64,000 nt of DNA from Sporosarcina sp. P2 (GTDB taxonomy: Bacteria; Bacillota; Bacilli; Bacillales_A; Planococcaceae): contig NZ_PDYY01000005.1 in NCBI RefSeq assembly GCF_002743255.1, forward strand, positions 62,001-126,000, read 5' to 3'. The translations under genes were made by a program, and so were the position numbers. Positions within the stretch are counted from its first letter, which is position 1. Every line of letters starts with the position of its first letter. This document shows positions 26,769 through 37,032 of the stretch, one piece after another. The notes beneath the pieces were generated by a model. It had not been told where the DNA came from. It saw only the letters and a program-made list of their open reading frames with translations, and did not search any database.

Positions 26769-27647
26769 ATGCTCTATACTAATCAACAACTACATTTACT
26801 GTACGTACATTATATCCATCCTGTACCTTTTAATCGTTTTACGAAGCTATTGCAAGAGAACCCTTTATTAGAGGATCTACATTCTTACTCGGCCTTTCAA
26901 TGGTCGTATATTTTTAATTTGTCCCTAGAAAGAACGAAGCAATTCCCAGCGAAATATAAAGAAATTTCCTGTCTCCCTATAGTAGATATGCTGAAGAAAA
27001 ACCATGTGATACCCATCACATACTATCATTCGAATTATCCCGAAGAATTAAAGCAATTATGTGATCCGCCATCGGTTCTTTATACGAAAGGGAATAGACT
27101 TTTATTGAAAAAACATCCCCGTGTTGGAATAATTGGCTCCCGTACAGCTACAAGCTATTCCAAAATGGCGCTGGAATTTATTGTGCCACCACTCGTCGAC
27201 CGTCAGATCCCAATTGTTTCAGGCTTAGCAGCCGGAGCTGACACGATGGCGCATCAAGCTGCGATCGACTATGGCGGGGAAACAATTGGCGTATTAGGTC
27301 ATGGATTTTCTCACATGTATCCGAAAAGGAATCAAAAAATAGCTGAAGAAATGGCGGAAAATCATTTACTTGTGACGGAATATCCACCATACTTTCCGCC
27401 AGCCAAGTGGACATTTCCTATGCGCAATCGGATTATCAGTGGTTTATCTAACGTGCTAGTCATTACAGAATCTGTCGAAAGAAGTGGAACGATGAGTACA
27501 GTTGAGCATGCTCTTGATCATGGAAAAGAAATATTTGCAGTACCTGGGGCCATAGATTCTCCTCTTTCAGTAGGTCCAAATAAGCTGTTAGATGAAGGGG
27601 CCAAGCCGTTGTGGAGTGGTTATCAGATTATCGATTCTTTACGGTAA
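26769..27647 (+). CDS. dprA: DNA processing protein DprA/Smf
   Basis: Loads RecA onto incoming single-stranded DNA during natural transformation. The 292-residue protein has the extended Rossmann fold: GIIGSRTATSYS near residue 119, SGLAAGADTMAHQAA, GVLGHGFSHMYPKRN and SGLSNVLVITES. An N-terminal part of about 100 residues precedes the Rossmann fold; I see no obvious C-terminal winged helix. AAAGGAG precedes the ATG. Usual position between sucD and topA in Bacillales. Its presence does not show that the strain is competent. Confidence 0.93.
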   Translation: MLYTNQQLHLLYVHYIHPVPFNRFTKLLQENPLLEDLHSYSAFQWSYIFNLSLERTKQFPAKYKEISCLPIVDMLKKNHVIPITYYHSNYPEELKQLCDPPSVLYTKGNRLLLKKHPRVGIIGSRTATSYSKMALEFIVPPLVDRQIPIVSGLAAGADTMAHQAAIDYGGETIGVLGHGFSHMYPKRNQKIAEEMAENHLLVTEYPPYFPPAKWTFPMRNRIISGLSNVLVITESVERSGTMSTVEHALDHGKEIFAVPGAIDSPLSVGPNKLLDEGAKPLWSGYQIIDSLR

Positions 27648-27772
27648 ATAGGAATATCCTCTTTTTGTAAAATGTTTAAAGGGTTGCTTTATTTCAAAAA
27701 CTGTTATACATTTTGCAACAGATATTCTTTTGCTGAATAAATATAAAGAAATCTCTCTGAGGAGGGAACGAT

Positions 27773-29848
27773 ATGGCAGATTACTTAGTAATAGTGGAAT
27801 CGCCTGCTAAAGCGAAAACGATTGAACGTTACTTAGGAAAGAAGTATAAAGTCAGTGCATCACTCGGTCATTTACGCGATTTACCCCGCAGTCAAATGGG
27901 TGTAGATACCGAAAATAATTATGAACCGAAGTATATTACAATCCGAGGTAAAGGACCGATACTTCAAGATTTGAAAAAAGAAGCGAAAAAAGCGAAGAAA
28001 GTTTTCCTCGCAGCTGACCCGGATCGCGAAGGAGAAGCGATAGCTTGGCATTTATCACATCAATTAGGTGTAGATATAGAATCAGATTGCCGCGTGGTGT
28101 TCAATGAAATTACAAAAGAGGCAATTAAAGAATCATTTAAACACCCCCGTCCAATTGATATGGATTTAGTAGATGCGCAGCAAGCAAGAAGGATTTTGGA
28201 TAGACTAGTAGGCTATAACATCAGTCCGATTCTTTGGAAGAAAGTTAAGAAAGGATTATCCGCGGGGCGTGTGCAATCAGTTGCTTTGCGTTTGATTATC
28301 GATCGGGAAAATGAAATCAATGCATTTGAGCCTGAAGAGTATTGGTCCATCACTTCACAATTCACTAAAGATGATAAAACGTTTGAAGGGCAATTTTACG
28401 GCGATGCAGTTGAGAGAGTGAAACTAACGAATCAAGAACAAGTGGAAAAAATCGTCAATTCGATAAAACCGGACGAATTCGAAGTATCCACAGTAGTGAA
28501 GAAAGAACGTAAACGTAATCCAGCGTTGCCGTTCACTACATCATCACTTCAGCAGGAGGCAGCACGCAAGCTGAACTTCCGCGCAAGGAAGACGATGATG
28601 CTTGCGCAACAATTATATGAAGGAATTGCGATTGGAAAAGAAGGTACAGTTGGTTTAATTACTTATATGCGTACCGACTCGACGAGAATTTCTGATACCG
28701 CAAGAGAAGAAGTGAAGTCATTCATCCATACGATGTACGGTGAAGAGTTTATTTCAACTAGTACGAAAAAAACGAAAGCTAAAGCGAAGACGCAGGATGC
28801 GCACGAAGCAGTAAGACCTACTTCAGCTATGCGTCCCCCGGATGCCATGAAAGCGTTTTTAACAAGAGACCAACATCGTCTTTATAAACTAATTTGGGAA
28901 CGTCTCATCGCTAGTCAAATGGCACCGGCTGTTTTGGATACAGTGACTGCAGATTTCTTAAATGGAGATATCCGTTTTAGAGCATCGGGATCTCAAGTGA
29001 AATTCCCGGGGTTTATGAAAGTATATATTGAAGGCAATGATGATCAACAAGAAGAAAAAGAAAATATATTACCGCCACTTGAAGAAGGTGAGCGTATTAA
29101 ATATGCAGACGTGGATCCGAAACAGCATTTCACACAGCCACCGCCTAGATATTCGGAGGCGCGTTTAGTGAAGACGCTTGAGGAGCTAGGTATAGGGAGA
29201 CCTTCTACGTATGCACCTACTCTTGACACCATTCAAAAGCGTGGCTATGTCACACTAGATGCCAAGCGGTTTATTCCGACAGAACTTGGAGTAATCGTTC
29301 ATCAGGCAGTTAATCAATACTTCCCTGATATCATTGACATCGAATTTACGAGGCAGATGGAACAACGTCTTGACCATGTGGAAGAAGGTACGATCGAATG
29401 GCGTACAGTGATCGATGATTTCTATCGTGATTTCGAAAAGCACGTAGAAGTAGCAGATGCCGAAATGGAAAAGATTGAAATCAAAGATGAGCCAGCGGGT
29501 GAAGATTGTGAGAAATGTAGTTCTCCAATGGTCTACAAGATGGGCCGTTACGGAAAATTCATGGCATGCTCCAACTTCCCAGATTGTCGTAATACGAAGG
29601 CCATTATCAAACCAATTGGTGTAAAATGTCCAAAGTGTAAAGAAGGCGAAGTCGTCGAGCGAAAAAGTAAGACGAAGAGAATTTTCTTTGGTTGTGATCA
29701 ATATCCTGAATGTGACTATGTTTCATGGGATAAACCAATCTCAAGACCGTGTCCGAAATGTCAGCACACAATGGTCGAAAAACGATTGAAAAAAGGTGTT
29801 CAAATCCAATGTACGGAATGTGATTATAAGGAAGAACCACAAAACTAG
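27773..29848 (+). CDS. topA: DNA topoisomerase I
   Basis: Relaxes negative supercoils. The 691-residue type IA enzyme has the TOPRIM domain ([16 protein letters not shown] from residue 6 and [13 protein letters not shown] near 83), the catalytic Tyr298 in TYMRTDSTR, and three C-terminal four-cysteine zinc modules (CEKC...CSNFPDC, CPKC...CDQYPEC, CPKC...CTEC). Standard length. Strong GAGGAGGGA site. A weak promoter-like pair (TTGCTT, TATACA, 15 apart) lies in the 125-base gap upstream but is not convincing. Confidence 0.97.
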   Translation: MADYLVIVESPAKAKTIERYLGKKYKVSASLGHLRDLPRSQMGVDTENNYEPKYITIRGKGPILQDLKKEAKKAKKVFLAADPDREGEAIAWHLSHQLGVDIESDCRVVFNEITKEAIKESFKHPRPIDMDLVDAQQARRILDRLVGYNISPILWKKVKKGLSAGRVQSVALRLIIDRENEINAFEPEEYWSITSQFTKDDKTFEGQFYGDAVERVKLTNQEQVEKIVNSIKPDEFEVSTVVKKERKRNPALPFTTSSLQQEAARKLNFRARKTMMLAQQLYEGIAIGKEGTVGLITYMRTDSTRISDTAREEVKSFIHTMYGEEFISTSTKKTKAKAKTQDAHEAVRPTSAMRPPDAMKAFLTRDQHRLYKLIWERLIASQMAPAVLDTVTADFLNGDIRFRASGSQVKFPGFMKVYIEGNDDQQEEKENILPPLEEGERIKYADVDPKQHFTQPPPRYSEARLVKTLEELGIGRPSTYAPTLDTIQKRGYVTLDAKRFIPTELGVIVHQAVNQYFPDIIDIEFTRQMEQRLDHVEEGTIEWRTVIDDFYRDFEKHVEVADAEMEKIEIKDEPAGEDCEKCSSPMVYKMGRYGKFMACSNFPDCRNTKAIIKPIGVKCPKCKEGEVVERKSKTKRIFFGCDQYPECDYVSWDKPISRPCPKCQHTMVEKRLKKGVQIQCTECDYKEEPQN

Positions 29849-29891
29849 TAAGTTAGAAATAATTCAACATAATGAGAAAGAGGTAGTTGAA

Positions 29892-31202
29892 ATGACGCAA
29901 ATTGTAAATGTGATCGGTGCAGGGTTGGCTGGAAGTGAGGCAGCTTGGCAATTAGCTAATAGGGGAGTTCAAGTGAAATTATTCGAAATGCGTCCTGTGA
30001 AGCAAACCCCTGCCCATCATACAGATAAATTTGCGGAGTTAGTATGCAGTAACTCGTTACGTGCGAATAATCTGACAAACGCAGTAGGTGTCATCAAAGA
30101 AGAGATGCGCCAATTAAATTCATTGATTATTCAAGCGGCGGATGATTGCGCGGTACCTGCTGGCGGAGCGCTTGCAGTAGATCGACACGAATTCGCTGGC
30201 AACGTCACTGAGAAGGTCCGGAATCATCCGAATATAGAAGTGATCAATGAAGAAGTGAAAAAAGTACCGGAAGGAATTACGGTAATCGCATCTGGTCCAT
30301 TAACATCTCCAGCATTAGCTGAAGAAATTAGACAGCTAACTGGTGAGGATTATTTATATTTCTATGATGCTGCGGCTCCCATCGTAGAGGCTGATTCCAT
30401 TGATATGGATAAAGTTTATTTGAAATCACGCTATGATAAAGGTGAAGCAGCCTATTTAAACTGTCCTATGAACGCGGAGGAATTCGAGCGTTTCTATGAG
30501 GCTTTAACATCAGCTGAAGTGGCGCCTTTAAAAGATTTTGAGAAAGAACTTTACTTTGAAGGATGTATGCCAATTGAAGAGATGGCGAAGCGCGGTGTGA
30601 AAACGATGTTATTCGGTCCTTTAAAACCGGTTGGACTTGAAGACCCTAAAACAGGAAAAGAACCAATAGCAGTTGTTCAGTTACGCCAGGACAACGCAGC
30701 GGGAACATTATATAACCTAGTAGGATTTCAGACGCATCTAAAATGGGGAGCCCAGAAAGAAGTATTGAAACTGATACCTGGATTAGAAAATGTGGATATC
30801 GTACGTTACGGCGTAATGCATCGTAATACATTCATCAACTCCCCTAGAGTATTGAACTGCACATATCAACTGAAATCACAACCAACCATCCTATTTGCCG
30901 GTCAAGTAACAGGGGTAGAAGGCTATGTTGAATCAGCAGGATCAGGATTGATTGCAGGTATTAATGCGGCACAATTGGCAAAAGGCAAGAGACCGGTCCG
31001 ATTTCCAAGAGAAACGGCACTTGGCAGCATGGCGCGTTATATTACGGAAGCTGATCCAAATAACTTCCAGCCGATTAACATCAACTTCGGATTATTCCCT
31101 GAGCTGAATAGGCGCTATAGAACAAAAGCCGAACGAGCGGACAAACATGCGACACGCGCATTGGATGCATTACAAGAATTTAAATCTACGACAAAATTAT
31201 AA
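29892..31202 (+). CDS. trmFO: Methylenetetrahydrofolate-tRNA (uracil54-C5)-methyltransferase TrmFO
   Basis: FAD and folate-dependent enzyme that makes ribothymidine 54 in the T-loop of tRNA (formerly Gid). The 436-residue protein starts [20 protein letters not shown], the FAD dinucleotide fold, with [23 protein letters not shown] and the late [17 protein letters not shown] 29892 follows AAAGAGGTAG; the longer frame upstream overlaps the end of topA and is not coding. A terminator follows. Confidence 0.95.
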   Translation: MTQIVNVIGAGLAGSEAAWQLANRGVQVKLFEMRPVKQTPAHHTDKFAELVCSNSLRANNLTNAVGVIKEEMRQLNSLIIQAADDCAVPAGGALAVDRHEFAGNVTEKVRNHPNIEVINEEVKKVPEGITVIASGPLTSPALAEEIRQLTGEDYLYFYDAAAPIVEADSIDMDKVYLKSRYDKGEAAYLNCPMNAEEFERFYEALTSAEVAPLKDFEKELYFEGCMPIEEMAKRGVKTMLFGPLKPVGLEDPKTGKEPIAVVQLRQDNAAGTLYNLVGFQTHLKWGAQKEVLKLIPGLENVDIVRYGVMHRNTFINSPRVLNCTYQLKSQPTILFAGQVTGVEGYVESAGSGLIAGINAAQLAKGKRPVRFPRETALGSMARYITEADPNNFQPININFGLFPELNRRYRTKAERADKHATRALDALQEFKSTTKL

Positions 31203-31230
31203 AAAACTTTACTTTAACAACTTAAAGACG

Positions 31231-31278
31231 AACTGAAGTTAGGACTCCATCTAATCGGAGTTTTATCTTCAGTTTTTT
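31231..31278 (+). terminator. Terminator of topA-trmFO with a two-part stem
   Basis: Outer stem AACTGAAG / CTTCAGTT and inner stem ACTCC / CGGAGT separated by internal loops, followed by TTTTTT. Confidence 0.85.
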
Positions 31279-31491
31279 GTTGTGGTCGCATTGTGCAACT
31301 TTCTAGTTGGTATAACGTCTTACAATTAGGGAAATGATGAACAGTATGATAAATAATTACTTAGTATTAAAGTAATTTGACTGTTATGTGACGGAAATGG
31401 TTCTTTAATTTAAAAATGATAAAGAATCAGTTTTTCAAAGTTGCCCAATAATCCTTGCTAATGTATAGTGTTTAATGGACTACATTCGGCT

Positions 31492-31520
31492 TTGATAGTT
31501 TATATCGCACTATATATAAT
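31492..31520 (+). promoter_or_regulatory. SigA promoter of xerC-hslV-hslU-codY
   Basis: TTGATA (31492-31497) and TATAAT (31515-31520), 17 bases apart, 63 bases upstream of xerC. Near-consensus. Confidence 0.75.
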
Positions 31521-31583
31521 CAACAATCTTTCGTATTTTCAGGTGCACGTTGTACGATGATCAATTCGTATTGAGGTGATAAA

Positions 31584-32483
31584 ATGATTCCTGAAATAAA
31601 ACAATTGGCAGAAGAATATGTATCCTATATTCGACTAGAGAAAAACTACTCATCCTACACGGTCGCGGAGTATGAAAAAGACCTTCGGGATTTTTTATTG
31701 TTTCTGCAAGAAGAGGGAATTGGGAAGTTGGAAGACGTCGACTATCCTGTAGCTAGATTATATGTTACACGTTTATATAATCGTTCGTATGCAAGAACAA
31801 GCATTTCCAGGAAAATATCAGCCATTCGGTCATTTTTTACATTCATTAATGCTCGTTACGGGATTGAAGATCAAGCATTTCGATTATTGTATCATCCGAA
31901 GCAAGAAGAACGCCTTCCTGCTTTTTTCTATCAGCAAGAGTTGGAAAAGCTTTTTGAAGTTACGACGGGTGAGGATTTTCGCTCTTTGCGTGATCGTGCT
32001 TTACTCGAGTTGCTTTATGCGACGGGAATCCGTGTTGGGGAACTAGTAGAAATCGAAGTGCAAGATGTGGATCATTATTTAGGAATTGTAAAAGTAATGG
32101 GTAAAGGACGGAAAGAACGTTTTGTGCCATTTGGAAGTTTTGCAGGGGAAGCATTGCAGAACTATATAGACAGTAGTCGGCCACAATTGATAAAGCAAAA
32201 GAAGCATACAAAACTGTTTGTCAATTTACGTGGAGATCCTTTGACGGATCGTGGCGTGCGCTATGTATTAGATGACTTAATGAAGAGAGCGTCCTTGCAT
32301 ACTAATATTACGCCACATATGATTCGCCATACGTTTGCGACACATTTGCTTGGCGCAGGTGCGGATCTTCGGTCAGTACAAGAGCTGCTGGGACATAGCC
32401 ATTTATCTTCAACTCAAGTCTATACCCATGTCACAAATGAACACTTACGCCAAACTTATTTACAAACGCACCCTCGTGCTTAG
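31584..32483 (+). CDS. xerC: Tyrosine recombinase XerC (CodV)
   Basis: Site-specific recombinase that acts with XerD/RipX at dif to resolve chromosome dimers. The 299-residue protein has the N-terminal SAM-like core-binding domain and the catalytic domain with Arg150 (GIRVGE), His245-x-x-Arg248 (HMIRHTF), His271 (LGHSHL) and the nucleophile Tyr280. All catalytic residues are present. Gene order xerC-hslV-hslU-codY is the codVWXY operon of B. subtilis, so this is the housekeeping enzyme rather than a phage or transposon integrase. Confidence 0.94.
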   Translation: MIPEIKQLAEEYVSYIRLEKNYSSYTVAEYEKDLRDFLLFLQEEGIGKLEDVDYPVARLYVTRLYNRSYARTSISRKISAIRSFFTFINARYGIEDQAFRLLYHPKQEERLPAFFYQQELEKLFEVTTGEDFRSLRDRALLELLYATGIRVGELVEIEVQDVDHYLGIVKVMGKGRKERFVPFGSFAGEALQNYIDSSRPQLIKQKKHTKLFVNLRGDPLTDRGVRYVLDDLMKRASLHTNITPHMIRHTFATHLLGAGADLRSVQELLGHSHLSSTQVYTHVTNEHLRQTYLQTHPRA

Positions 32484-32494
32484 GAGGAACTATA

Positions 32495-33031
32495 ATGAAA
32501 TTTCATGCAACAACGATATTTGCTATTCATCATGATGGGCAATGTGCAATGTCAGGTGATGGGCAAGTGACGATGGGCGAGTCGGTCGTCATGAAGCACA
32601 CAGCGAAGAAAGTTCGTAGATTATTCAACGGCAAAGTCTTAGCTGGTTTTGCTGGTTCCGTAGCGGATGCATTTACGCTATTTGACTTATTTGAGGCTAA
32701 ACTCAATGAATACGATGGAAATCTTCAACGCGCGTCAGTTGAACTTGCTAAAGAATGGCGTGGAGATAGGATCTTACGTAAGTTAGAAGCACTGTTACTC
32801 GTTATGGATGAAAATACACTATTACTTGTTTCAGGTACTGGTGAAGTAATAGAGCCGGATGATGGGGTATTGGCAATCGGTTCCGGAGGCAATTATGCAC
32901 TAGCGGCTGGACGTGCACTGAAGAAGCACAGCCATGAATTAACGGCGGAAGAAATAGCTAAAATTTCACTTGAGACAGCTGCCGATATTTGTGTGTTTAC
33001 TAATCATAATATTATCGTGGAGGTGCTTTAA
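32495..33031 (+). CDS. hslV: ATP-dependent protease subunit HslV (ClpQ)
   Basis: Proteolytic chamber of the HslUV (ClpYQ) protease. The 178-residue protein has the proteasome-like core [36 protein letters not shown], and [14 protein letters not shown]. The start is fixed by TAGGAGGAAC before the only ATG. The N-terminus reads MKFHATTIF: the Thr that is nucleophile in most bacteria is at residue 6, and the Ser found at position 2 in B. subtilis ClpQ is missing. So activity would need removal of five residues, or differs from both models. Translated just before hslU. Confidence 0.93.
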   Translation: MKFHATTIFAIHHDGQCAMSGDGQVTMGESVVMKHTAKKVRRLFNGKVLAGFAGSVADAFTLFDLFEAKLNEYDGNLQRASVELAKEWRGDRILRKLEALLLVMDENTLLLVSGTGEVIEPDDGVLAIGSGGNYALAAGRALKKHSHELTAEEIAKISLETAADICVFTNHNIIVEVL

Positions 33032-33034
33032 GTG

Positions 33035-34423
33035 ATGAAGCAGGAAATGACTCCTAAAGCGCTAACAGCGTATTTAAATCGTTATATTATTGGGCAGGAA
33101 AAAGCTAAAAAGGCTGTTGCGGTTGCTATGCGAAATCGTTATCGTCGTATGCAATTGTCTGCTGAGGAACAAGAAGAGATCATTCCGAAAAACATTTTGA
33201 TGATTGGACCTACTGGTGTCGGGAAGACAGAAATTGCTCGAAGAATTGCCAAGTTAATTCATGCACCTTTCGTAAAGGTCGAAGCAACAAAGTTTACGGA
33301 AGTCGGATATGTAGGACGAGATGTAGAGTCAATGATTCGCGATTTAACCGAAGTCGGAGTACGAATGGTAAAAGAAGATATGCGTGAAGCCGTAAAAGAG
33401 CAGTCCCAAAAGTTAGCGGAAGAACGTTTAGTAAAGCTATTGGTCCCTGAAGCGAAAAAGAATACCGAAGGTCAAAACCCTTTCGAAATGTTTTTCGGTC
33501 AAAAAACACAGCCTGAACCCGAACAAAAAGAAGATCAATCCGAAATTAGACGAAAGCGTTCAGACATCGCTGAACAACTTGCGAATGGTAGCATCGAAGA
33601 AAAAATGGTGACGGTAGAAGTACAAGCGCAACAACCCTCTTTATTTGATGCGTTGCAAGGGTCTGGTATGGATCAAATGTCGGGTATGCAAGACGCCTTA
33701 TCTTCGCTTATGCCGAAGAAGAAAATTCAGCGTCGCATGAAAGTAAAAGATGCAAGAATTGTACTGGAAGCGGAAGAAGCGGATAAGTTAATTGATCAAG
33801 ATGAAGTGGCACGTAAGGGAATCGAATTAACTGAACAGGCGGGAATTATTTTCCTGGACGAGATGGATAAAATAGCAAGTAGCAATCAAAAGTCTTCTGG
33901 GGAAGTCTCCCGTGAAGGTGTACAACGTGATATTTTGCCGATTGTTGAAGGTTCTACAGTCACAACAAAGTATGGCGCTGTTAAGACAGATTATATATTG
34001 TTCATTGCTGCTGGAGCATTCCATATGTCGAAGCCGTCCGATATTATTCCTGAGTTACAAGGTAGATTCCCAATTCGTGTAGAATTGGACAAATTGAAAA
34101 AAGATGATTTTGAGCGCATACTACGTGAACCGGATTTTTCTTTATTAAAACAATATGAACGCCTTCTTGCAACAGAAGAGGTTGAAATTGAATTTACGGA
34201 TGAAGCGATCAGTAAACTGGCTGAAATCGCATTTGAAGTAAATAATGAAACAGAAAATATTGGCGCAAGAAGATTGCATACGATTTTGGAGAAGTTGTTA
34301 GAGGATTTATCATTCGAAGCAGCAGAAATCGGACCTGCATCTATCAAGATTACACCAGCATACGTGGATGAAAAGCTGGATGGAATTGTAAAGAACAAAG
34401 ATTTGTCACATTTTATTCTATAA
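33035..34423 (+). CDS. hslU: ATP-dependent protease ATPase subunit HslU (ClpY)
   Basis: AAA+ unfoldase that feeds HslV. The 462-residue protein has Walker [10 protein letters not shown] from residue 58, the pore motif GYVGRD, Walker [12 protein letters not shown], and the C-terminal tail SHFIL which docks into HslV. The central insertion (I) domain is present (about residues 110-240). ATG 33035 has the better distance from GGAGGTG than the GTG one codon earlier. Three-gene context confirms identity. Confidence 0.95.
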   Translation: MKQEMTPKALTAYLNRYIIGQEKAKKAVAVAMRNRYRRMQLSAEEQEEIIPKNILMIGPTGVGKTEIARRIAKLIHAPFVKVEATKFTEVGYVGRDVESMIRDLTEVGVRMVKEDMREAVKEQSQKLAEERLVKLLVPEAKKNTEGQNPFEMFFGQKTQPEPEQKEDQSEIRRKRSDIAEQLANGSIEEKMVTVEVQAQQPSLFDALQGSGMDQMSGMQDALSSLMPKKKIQRRMKVKDARIVLEAEEADKLIDQDEVARKGIELTEQAGIIFLDEMDKIASSNQKSSGEVSREGVQRDILPIVEGSTVTTKYGAVKTDYILFIAAGAFHMSKPSDIIPELQGRFPIRVELDKLKKDDFERILREPDFSLLKQYERLLATEEVEIEFTDEAISKLAEIAFEVNNETENIGARRLHTILEKLLEDLSFEAAEIGPASIKITPAYVDEKLDGIVKNKDLSHFIL

Positions 34424-34509
34424 GGAAGTCGTAATAGTTTATTTAACGATTGAAAACCTTTAGAATATTCATTAAAGTCAGAAGAAATCCTTGAGGAGGA
34501 ACAATAGAA

Positions 34510-35286
34510 ATGAGTTTATTAGTTAAAACAAGAAAAATCAATGCAATGTTACAAAAAGGTGCAGGCGGTCCTGTTAACTTTAAAGAGATGGCAGAAGAGC
34601 TGAGCGATGTAATTGATTGTAATGCGTTTATCGTGAGTAGAAAAGGTAAATTACTTGGTTTAGAAATTCATCACCAAATTGATAATGATCGCATGAAAAA
34701 GATGTTTGAAGATCGTAAATTTCCTGAAGAGTATACAACTCGTTTGTTCCAGATTAATGAAACGTCTCCAAATATCGATATTGAGAGCGAACATACAGTA
34801 TTCCCTGTCGAAAACAAAGAACTATTCCAAGAAGGTTTAACTACGATCGTACCTATCATTGGTGGTGGCGAACGCTTGGGTACTTTGATTCTTGCGCGAT
34901 TAAAAGATGGTTTTACTGAAGATGATCTAATCCTTGCTGAATATGGTGCAACAGTAGTAGGTATGGAAATCTTACGTGAAAAGTCCGAGGAAATTGAACA
35001 TGAAGCGCGTAGCAAAGCGGTTGTACAAATGGCGATCAACTCATTGTCTTACAGTGAGCATGAAGCGATTGAGCATATCTTCAAAGAGTTAGACGGAAAC
35101 GAAGGATTGCTTGTAGCGTCTAAAATTGCCGACCGTGTGGGAATTACACGTTCAGTAATCGTCAATGCGCTCCGTAAACTTGAAAGTGCTGGCGTTATTG
35201 AATCGCGTTCTTTAGGAATGAAAGGTACGTATATTAAAGTATTGAACGATAAATTCTTAGAAGAGCTTGAAAAACACAATTCATAA
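34510..35286 (+). CDS. codY: GTP and branched-chain amino acid-sensing global repressor CodY
   Basis: Represses amino acid synthesis, transport and, in Bacillus, motility genes when GTP and branched-chain amino acids are high. The 258-residue protein has the N-terminal GAF domain (1-155) with a linker helix and a C-terminal winged helix ([25 protein letters not shown], about residues 199-223). GGAGGAAC precedes the ATG. Followed by a terminator and then the fla/che operon, a target of CodY in B. subtilis. Confidence 0.97.
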   Translation: MSLLVKTRKINAMLQKGAGGPVNFKEMAEELSDVIDCNAFIVSRKGKLLGLEIHHQIDNDRMKKMFEDRKFPEEYTTRLFQINETSPNIDIESEHTVFPVENKELFQEGLTTIVPIIGGGERLGTLILARLKDGFTEDDLILAEYGATVVGMEILREKSEEIEHEARSKAVVQMAINSLSYSEHEAIEHIFKELDGNEGLLVASKIADRVGITRSVIVNALRKLESAGVIESRSLGMKGTYIKVLNDKFLEELEKHNS

Positions 35287-35319
35287 TAATAAATACCACT
35301 TTGAAGAATAGTGTGTAGA

Positions 35320-35362
35320 AACTGAAGGAATATCCGTAATTACGGATTTTCTTCGGTTTTTT
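35320..35362 (+). terminator. Terminator of the xerC-codY operon
   Basis: AACTGAAGGAA pairs with TTTCTTCGGTT (wobbles), topped by ATCCGTAATTACGGAT, then TTTTTTATTTTT. It separates codY from the fla/che operon. Confidence 0.9.
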
Positions 35363-35828
35363 ATTTTTCTCAATAAATAAACACTTTTACTGAACCGGAC
35401 TCATCTTGTTTTGTATACTACGTAGGGAAAAGTCATTCAATTATTAAAATGAGTAGAAGGAAGGATAGTGGGGAAATTTATAATATTTGATATCGCATTT
35501 TAATTTACATATTACGACAAATTATGCCAAAGAGACTCAAAGTTACATATAAAACAGCACTTACTAATTATATGAAAAATGAATTTATATGTTACTAAGT
35601 AATTAGTAGTAATGTATTTATTACTATGAAATATACAAAGTAGTTACTTTGAACTATAAAAAATATTATAAAACATTGGACAAAAATCATTAGTCTCCGC
35701 TACAATAGAGTAGTAGAAAAATAGAGTATATTATTTATTTAATATAGTATCAAAGAATAGTATGAAATAAGTAGAGTTCTGAGAAAAATCGCGAAAAATG
35801 AACTAAATGAGGGAAGGGTGGGGAAACG
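35363..35828 (+). other. AT-rich region upstream of the fla/che operon
   Basis: About 466 bases, visibly much richer in A and T than the genes on either side, with no credible open frame. It contains a set of related inverted repeats: TACTAATTA (35562-35570) with TAATTAGTA (35600-35608), GTTACATATAA (from 35542) with TTTATATG (35584-35591), and the palindrome CAAAGTA-GT-TACTTTG (35636-35651). The TACTAAGTAATT at 35593-35604 is the reverse complement of AATTACTTAGTA at 31355-31366 upstream of xerC. A promoter candidate lies at 35676-35706. I see no SigD-type promoter (TAAA...GCCGATAT). Confidence 0.65.
35676..35706 (+). promoter_or_regulatory. Candidate SigA promoter of the fla/che operon
   Basis: TTGGAC (35676-35681) and TACAAT (35701-35706), 19 bases apart (18 if TGGACA is the -35), 123 bases upstream of flgB, and 25 bases after the CAAAGTA/TACTTTG palindrome. 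Confidence 0.5.
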
Positions 35829-36218
35829 ATGGAGATTTATGGTGGTACCATCAACCTGCTTGAAAAAGGATTGAATTACTCGTCTGCGAAAGGAAAAGCA
35901 ATCTCGCAAAATATAGCGAATGTAGACACACCTAACTATAAAACTAAAAATGTTAACTTTAAAGAAGTGTTTTCTAATGAGAATAGTAAAGTTTTAGAAG
36001 CATATAAGACCGACTCCAAGCATTTAGACTTTACACATTCCACGCCAAGTAAAACATTCGACGTATCAAACTTCCGTTACCGACAAGATCGCAATGGCGT
36101 GGATATGGACAAACAACAGGCAGACTTAGCGGCAAATCAAATTTATAATTCAGCGCTAATAGAGCGATTAAATGGGAAATTCAATTCATTACAAAGTGTT
36201 ATTAAAGGGGGACGTTGA
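35829..36218 (+). CDS. flgB: Flagellar basal body rod protein FlgB
   Basis: Proximal rod component exported through the flagellar type III system. The 129-residue protein has the axial-protein N-terminal motif SQNIANVDTPNYK near residue 27 and the C-terminal heptad-like helix used for polymerisation. GGAAGGGTGGGG precedes the ATG. First gene of the fla/che operon; the stop overlaps the flgC start. Confidence 0.95.
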   Translation: MEIYGGTINLLEKGLNYSSAKGKAISQNIANVDTPNYKTKNVNFKEVFSNENSKVLEAYKTDSKHLDFTHSTPSKTFDVSNFRYRQDRNGVDMDKQQADLAANQIYNSALIERLNGKFNSLQSVIKGGR

Positions 36219-36682
36219 TGATGAGTATATTTCATAGTCTGAATTCATCGGCTTCTGCATTGACTGCTCAACGCTTACGTATGGATGTCATTTCTTCAAA
36301 TATGGCGAATGTTGATTCAACTCGGGCCAAGCAAGTAGATGGCGAGTGGCAGCCGTATAGAAGAAAAACCGTCACGTTACAACCGAAGGAAGGACAGTTT
36401 TCTTCATTTTTGCAAGCGGCAAAGGGAGTTCACTCACATGGGAATGCAGGAAATGGAGTGGCCGTAACACGTGTGAAAGAAGATCGGGAGACTCCATTCA
36501 AATTGGTATTTGATCCCTCTCATCCAGATGCGAATGAAGAAGGGTATGTGGAAATGCCAAATATCGACCCTTTACGCGAAATGATTGATTTAATGTCTGC
36601 AACTAGATCGTATGAAGCGAATGTAACAGCGTTGAATGCAAATAAATCTATGTTAATGAAAGCATTGGAAATCGGAAAATAA
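36218..36682 (+). CDS. flgC: Flagellar basal body rod protein FlgC
   Basis: Proximal rod protein. A 154-residue sequence with FHSLNSSASALTAQRLRMD and SSNMANVDSTRAKQ at the N-terminus and MIDLMSATRSYEANVTALNANK at the C-terminus. ATG 36218 (overlapping the flgB stop) or 36221 are both possible, with AAAGGGGG upstream. Confidence 0.95.
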   Translation: MMSIFHSLNSSASALTAQRLRMDVISSNMANVDSTRAKQVDGEWQPYRRKTVTLQPKEGQFSSFLQAAKGVHSHGNAGNGVAVTRVKEDRETPFKLVFDPSHPDANEEGYVEMPNIDPLREMIDLMSATRSYEANVTALNANKSMLMKALEIGK

Positions 36683-36712
36683 TATACTAGTATTCTATTA
36701 GGAGTGAACTAG

Positions 36713-37021
36713 ATGGCAATACAATCAATTACAGGTGCTATGCCTGCTATGTCAATCCAGCAACCTGAAGTTAAAGCACAAAAAACACCTTTTGAAGCTC
36801 AACAGAATTTCTCGGCAATGTTAAACGACGCGATTCATCAAGTAAATGAAACACAAAAGGTCTCGGATACTATGACAGCAAAACTTGTAAAAGGTGAAGA
36901 TGTCGATTTACATAATGTGATGATCTCGGCACAAAAGGCGAGTATCGCATTCAATGCAACAATGGAAGTGCGTAATAAAGTGGTAGAAGCATACCAAGAA
37001 ATCATTAGAATGCCTGTCTAA
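36713..37021 (+). CDS. fliE: Flagellar hook-basal body complex protein FliE
   Basis: Links the MS ring (FliF) to the rod. The 102-residue protein has the family C-terminal motif DVDLHNVMISAQKASIAFNATMEVRNKVVEAYQEIIRM. TAGGAGTG precedes the ATG. A 61-base gap with a strong hairpin separates it from fliF. Confidence 0.95.
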   Translation: MAIQSITGAMPAMSIQQPEVKAQKTPFEAQQNFSAMLNDAIHQVNETQKVSDTMTAKLVKGEDVDLHNVMISAQKASIAFNATMEVRNKVVEAYQEIIRMPV

Positions 37022-37032
37022 TTGATAGAAAG

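Larger units (their letters stand above)
31203..31583 (+). other. Intergenic region trmFO-xerC, 381 bases
   Basis: Holds, in order: the trmFO terminator (31231-31278); an AT-rich stretch with an 8-base perfect inverted repeat AATTACTT-7-AAGTAATT (31355-31377) that contains TACTTAGTATTAA; a second inverted repeat TTCTTTA/TAAAGAA (about 31401-31429); and the xerC promoter at 31492-31520. No open frame with a ribosome binding site was found on either strand. Confidence 0.7.

Noticed and set aside
29255-29701. 148-residue reverse-strand open frame in topA
   Set aside because: Shadow of a well-supported gene; Phe-rich composition typical of antisense frames.
29796-29891. Upstream start for trmFO
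   Set aside because: Overlaps the zinc-finger end of topA in another frame; ATG 29892 begins the FAD motif as in the family.
31533-31547. CodY box in the xerC leader (TATTTTCAG...)
   Set aside because: Only the left half resembles AATTTTCWGAAAATT; about 8 of 15 positions match.
31584-32483. xerC as a sign of a mobile element
   Set aside because: It is part of the conserved codV-hslV-hslU-codY operon, with no flanking repeats, tRNA or phage genes.
33991-34398. 135-residue reverse-strand open frame in hslU
   Set aside because: Antisense shadow, Ser/Asn-rich, no ribosome binding site.
35363-35828. AT-rich region as an integrated element or origin
   Set aside because: No genes, direct repeats or DnaA-box cluster seen; it is better explained as a regulatory region.
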